Position numbers and translations under genes: made by a program. Positions 6,494-7,785 of a DNA stretch of 7,785 nucleotides are shown one piece after another (the first letter of the stretch is position 1; each line of letters opens with the position of its first letter). Location: positions 1 through 7,785 of the forward strand of contig JAPUIL010000260.1 in the NCBI GenBank assembly GCA_027297085.1, given 5' to 3'. The notes below the pieces were generated by a model, which saw only the letters and a list, made by a program, of their open reading frames with translations, searched no databases and was not told where the DNA came from. This stretch comes from Verrucomicrobiota bacterium (GTDB lineage: Bacteria; Verrucomicrobiota; Verrucomicrobiia; Opitutales; UBA2995).

Positions 6494-7741
6494 TCAGAAA
6501 TGAGACCCTCTATCTGATCTTGGCCCTTCGAGAAACCAGGTTTCCATCTCACCCTTGCCCTTGACATCCACAATGCCTCTGGGTACACACAGAAAATCTC
6601 CCTTGATGATTTCGTAAGTCTCCCGAGTAATCTGGATTTTGCCCGGAATACCATGCGACTCCATGCGGCTGGCAGTGTTAACCGCGTCTCCCCATATGTC
6701 ATAATGGAACTTCTTTTGCCCAATTACACCGGCTACCACTGGGCCAGTGTTCATGCCAATTCGGAACTGAATTGGCGTTCTTCCGTCAGATGGACGTGCG
6801 TAAATGTACGCGTTCATTTCAAGTGCCATATTTGCTAGCGCGACCGCGTGGTCAATCCTAGAGCGTGGCACTCCTGAAGCGACCATGTAGTTATCACCAA
6901 TTGTTCTAATCTTCTCCAGGCCATATTTATCTACAAGCGTGTCGAAATACGAAAAAACTTCATTCAGAAGATTGACCATTGACTCAGGTTCGAGTTCTAT
7001 TGTTAGACGGGTGGATCCTACTACGTCGGCGAAGAGAACACTTACGGCGCCAAAATGTTCTGCGAATATACGTTTGTTGTCCTTTAGGCGCTCTGCAATC
7101 TCTGCGGGCAGCACATTCAGCAACAGCCGCTCGGACTTGTCTTGTTCTAGCTTTAGCTGAGAAGAAAAGTAGTGAAGCATTCCAAAAGCTATCAAAGGGA
7201 CGACTCCTAGATTCATGACGAAATAGGTATTTACTACAGCCGATGGAAGATTATTGGGGGGCCTTTCTACGAATTCCAATCCTCCGCTAAGAACCAGCAG
7301 GCCCGAGTACGCGAGAACCCACCCCACTGCCTGCTTACGATCCGCTAACATCAATGCCCCGAGCGGGCTTAATAACGCCCACAGAATCACACCGCTCCCT
7401 TGCACAAATCCACCTAACGCCACCATCAGCATGAATGGGAGGACAAGGATCAGCAGAAGTTGACTAAAGCGGAATAGGTAATAGCGTTTCGAAAATGCGA
7501 AATAGACAATGCTTAGCATCGAAAAAAGGGCGTAAAGAATCGGGATTGAGGCTGCTATCGGTTCATTAAAAGTCAGATAAAAAATGCCCCAGATCAAGGC
7601 TGCCACGGTTATCATCGAGGACATGCCTAGCAGCAGGTTCTTTTGGAGACGGAAGTCGCGGGCATCATCATGAGATGACCCTATCCTATCAACTACTCCG
7701 AGACCTTGGCGGAACAGTCTCTGCGCTGAACTTCTGATCAT
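6494..7741 (-). CDS. membrane-anchored class III adenylate cyclase with six transmembrane helices
   Basis: This 415-residue protein should convert ATP to cAMP at the inner face of the membrane. The N-terminal half holds six hydrophobic helices (about 35-57, 62-84, 90-110, 116-133, 137-153, 168-191), the layout of the mycobacterial Rv1625c type. Next comes a charged transducer segment with NVLPAEIAERLK (209-220), then the cyclase domain (about 230-407). Metal-binding Asp239 (FADVVGST) and Asp283 (TIGDNYM), the adenine-specifying Asp348 (YDIWGDAVN), and transition-state Asn355 and Arg359 (NTASRM) are all present, so a homodimer could form two active sites. The second purine-contact residue, normally Lys, is Arg279 in EKIRTIGD. 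The ATG at 7739-7741 is preferred because AAGGAG (7748-7753) lies 6 nt before it; a TTG at 7775-7777 in the same frame would add 12 residues but is too close to the edge to judge its site. No cAMP receptor or phosphodiesterase gene is in view. Confidence 0.95.
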   Translation of the reverse strand: MIRSSAQRLFRQGLGVVDRIGSSHDDARDFRLQKNLLLGMSSMITVAALIWGIFYLTFNEPIAASIPILYALFSMLSIVYFAFSKRYYLFRFSQLLLILVLPFMLMVALGGFVQGSGVILWALLSPLGALMLADRKQAVGWVLAYSGLLVLSGGLEFVERPPNNLPSAVVNTYFVMNLGVVPLIAFGMLHYFSSQLKLEQDKSERLLLNVLPAEIAERLKDNKRIFAEHFGAVSVLFADVVGSTRLTIELEPESMVNLLNEVFSYFDTLVDKYGLEKIRTIGDNYMVASGVPRSRIDHAVALANMALEMNAYIYARPSDGRTPIQFRIGMNTGPVVAGVIGQKKFHYDIWGDAVNTASRMESHGIPGKIQITRETYEIIKGDFLCVPRGIVDVKGKGEMETWFLEGPRSDRGSHF

Positions 7742-7747
7742 GTCTAT

Positions 7748-7753
7748 CTCCTT
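7748..7753 (-). promoter_or_regulatory. ribosome binding site fixing the cyclase start
   Basis: On the minus strand AAGGAG lies 6 nt upstream of the ATG at 7739-7741, the same motif and spacing as at the P450 gene. It decides the start in favour of this ATG over the upstream in-frame TTG at 7775-7777, which would place the site inside the coding sequence. Confidence 0.8.
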
Positions 7754-7785
7754 CGTTGAGTCTGGAAAGCCAGTCAAACAGTTTA

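Noticed and set aside
4755..7741. P450 and cyclase as one operon
   Set aside because: They share orientation, but a 515-bp gap and an independent promoter candidate before the P450 argue against it.
7742..7777. TTG start at 7777 giving a 427-residue cyclase
   Set aside because: The ATG at 7741 has an AAGGAG site at ideal spacing; the TTG has only 8 bp of visible upstream sequence and would bury that site in coding sequence.

Overview
This 7.8 kb window has roughly balanced base composition and looks like bacterial chromosome. It carries four complete genes and a possible gene tail at the left edge. A six-helix membrane class III adenylate cyclase, a soluble PAS-GAF-GAF hybrid histidine kinase, an Asp-box (BNR-like) beta-propeller and a soluble P450, separated by wide intergenic gaps, is a mix I associate with Chloroflexota (SAR202/Dehalococcoidia-like) or similar environmental lineages. 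That placement is an inference from gene style, not from a marker gene.

Layout, left to right. Bases 2-232 (+) are an open frame entering from the left edge, perhaps the 3' end of an unrecognised gene. Bases 279-2936 (-) encode an 885-residue cytoplasmic hybrid histidine kinase with two very similar tandem GAF domains. A 345-bp divergent gap follows; it holds a near-consensus sigma70-type promoter pointing right. Bases 3282-4232 (+) encode a 316-residue Asp-box propeller protein with no signal peptide. A 522-bp convergent gap holds several small inverted repeats and no convincing gene. Bases 4755-5978 (-) encode a 407-residue P450 with all signature motifs, preceded by a good promoter candidate. 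A 515-bp gap follows; its right part is an open continuation of the cyclase frame past the cyclase stop codon. Bases 6494-7741 (-) encode the membrane adenylate cyclase, whose start is set by a strong ribosome binding site at an ATG.

The genes do not form an obvious operon: orientations alternate, the gaps are long, and both central genes have their own promoter candidates. Two signalling proteins (cAMP synthesis and a phosphorelay) flank two possible effector or metabolic genes (propeller, P450), but nothing in the sequence links them functionally. No transposase, integrase, tRNA, rRNA, CRISPR array or toxin-antitoxin pair was found.

I do not see a clearly new multi-gene system. The items most worth a second look are the 50-codon open extension beyond the cyclase stop, the Lys-to-Arg change at the cyclase purine-specifying position, and the internal GAF duplication in the kinase.
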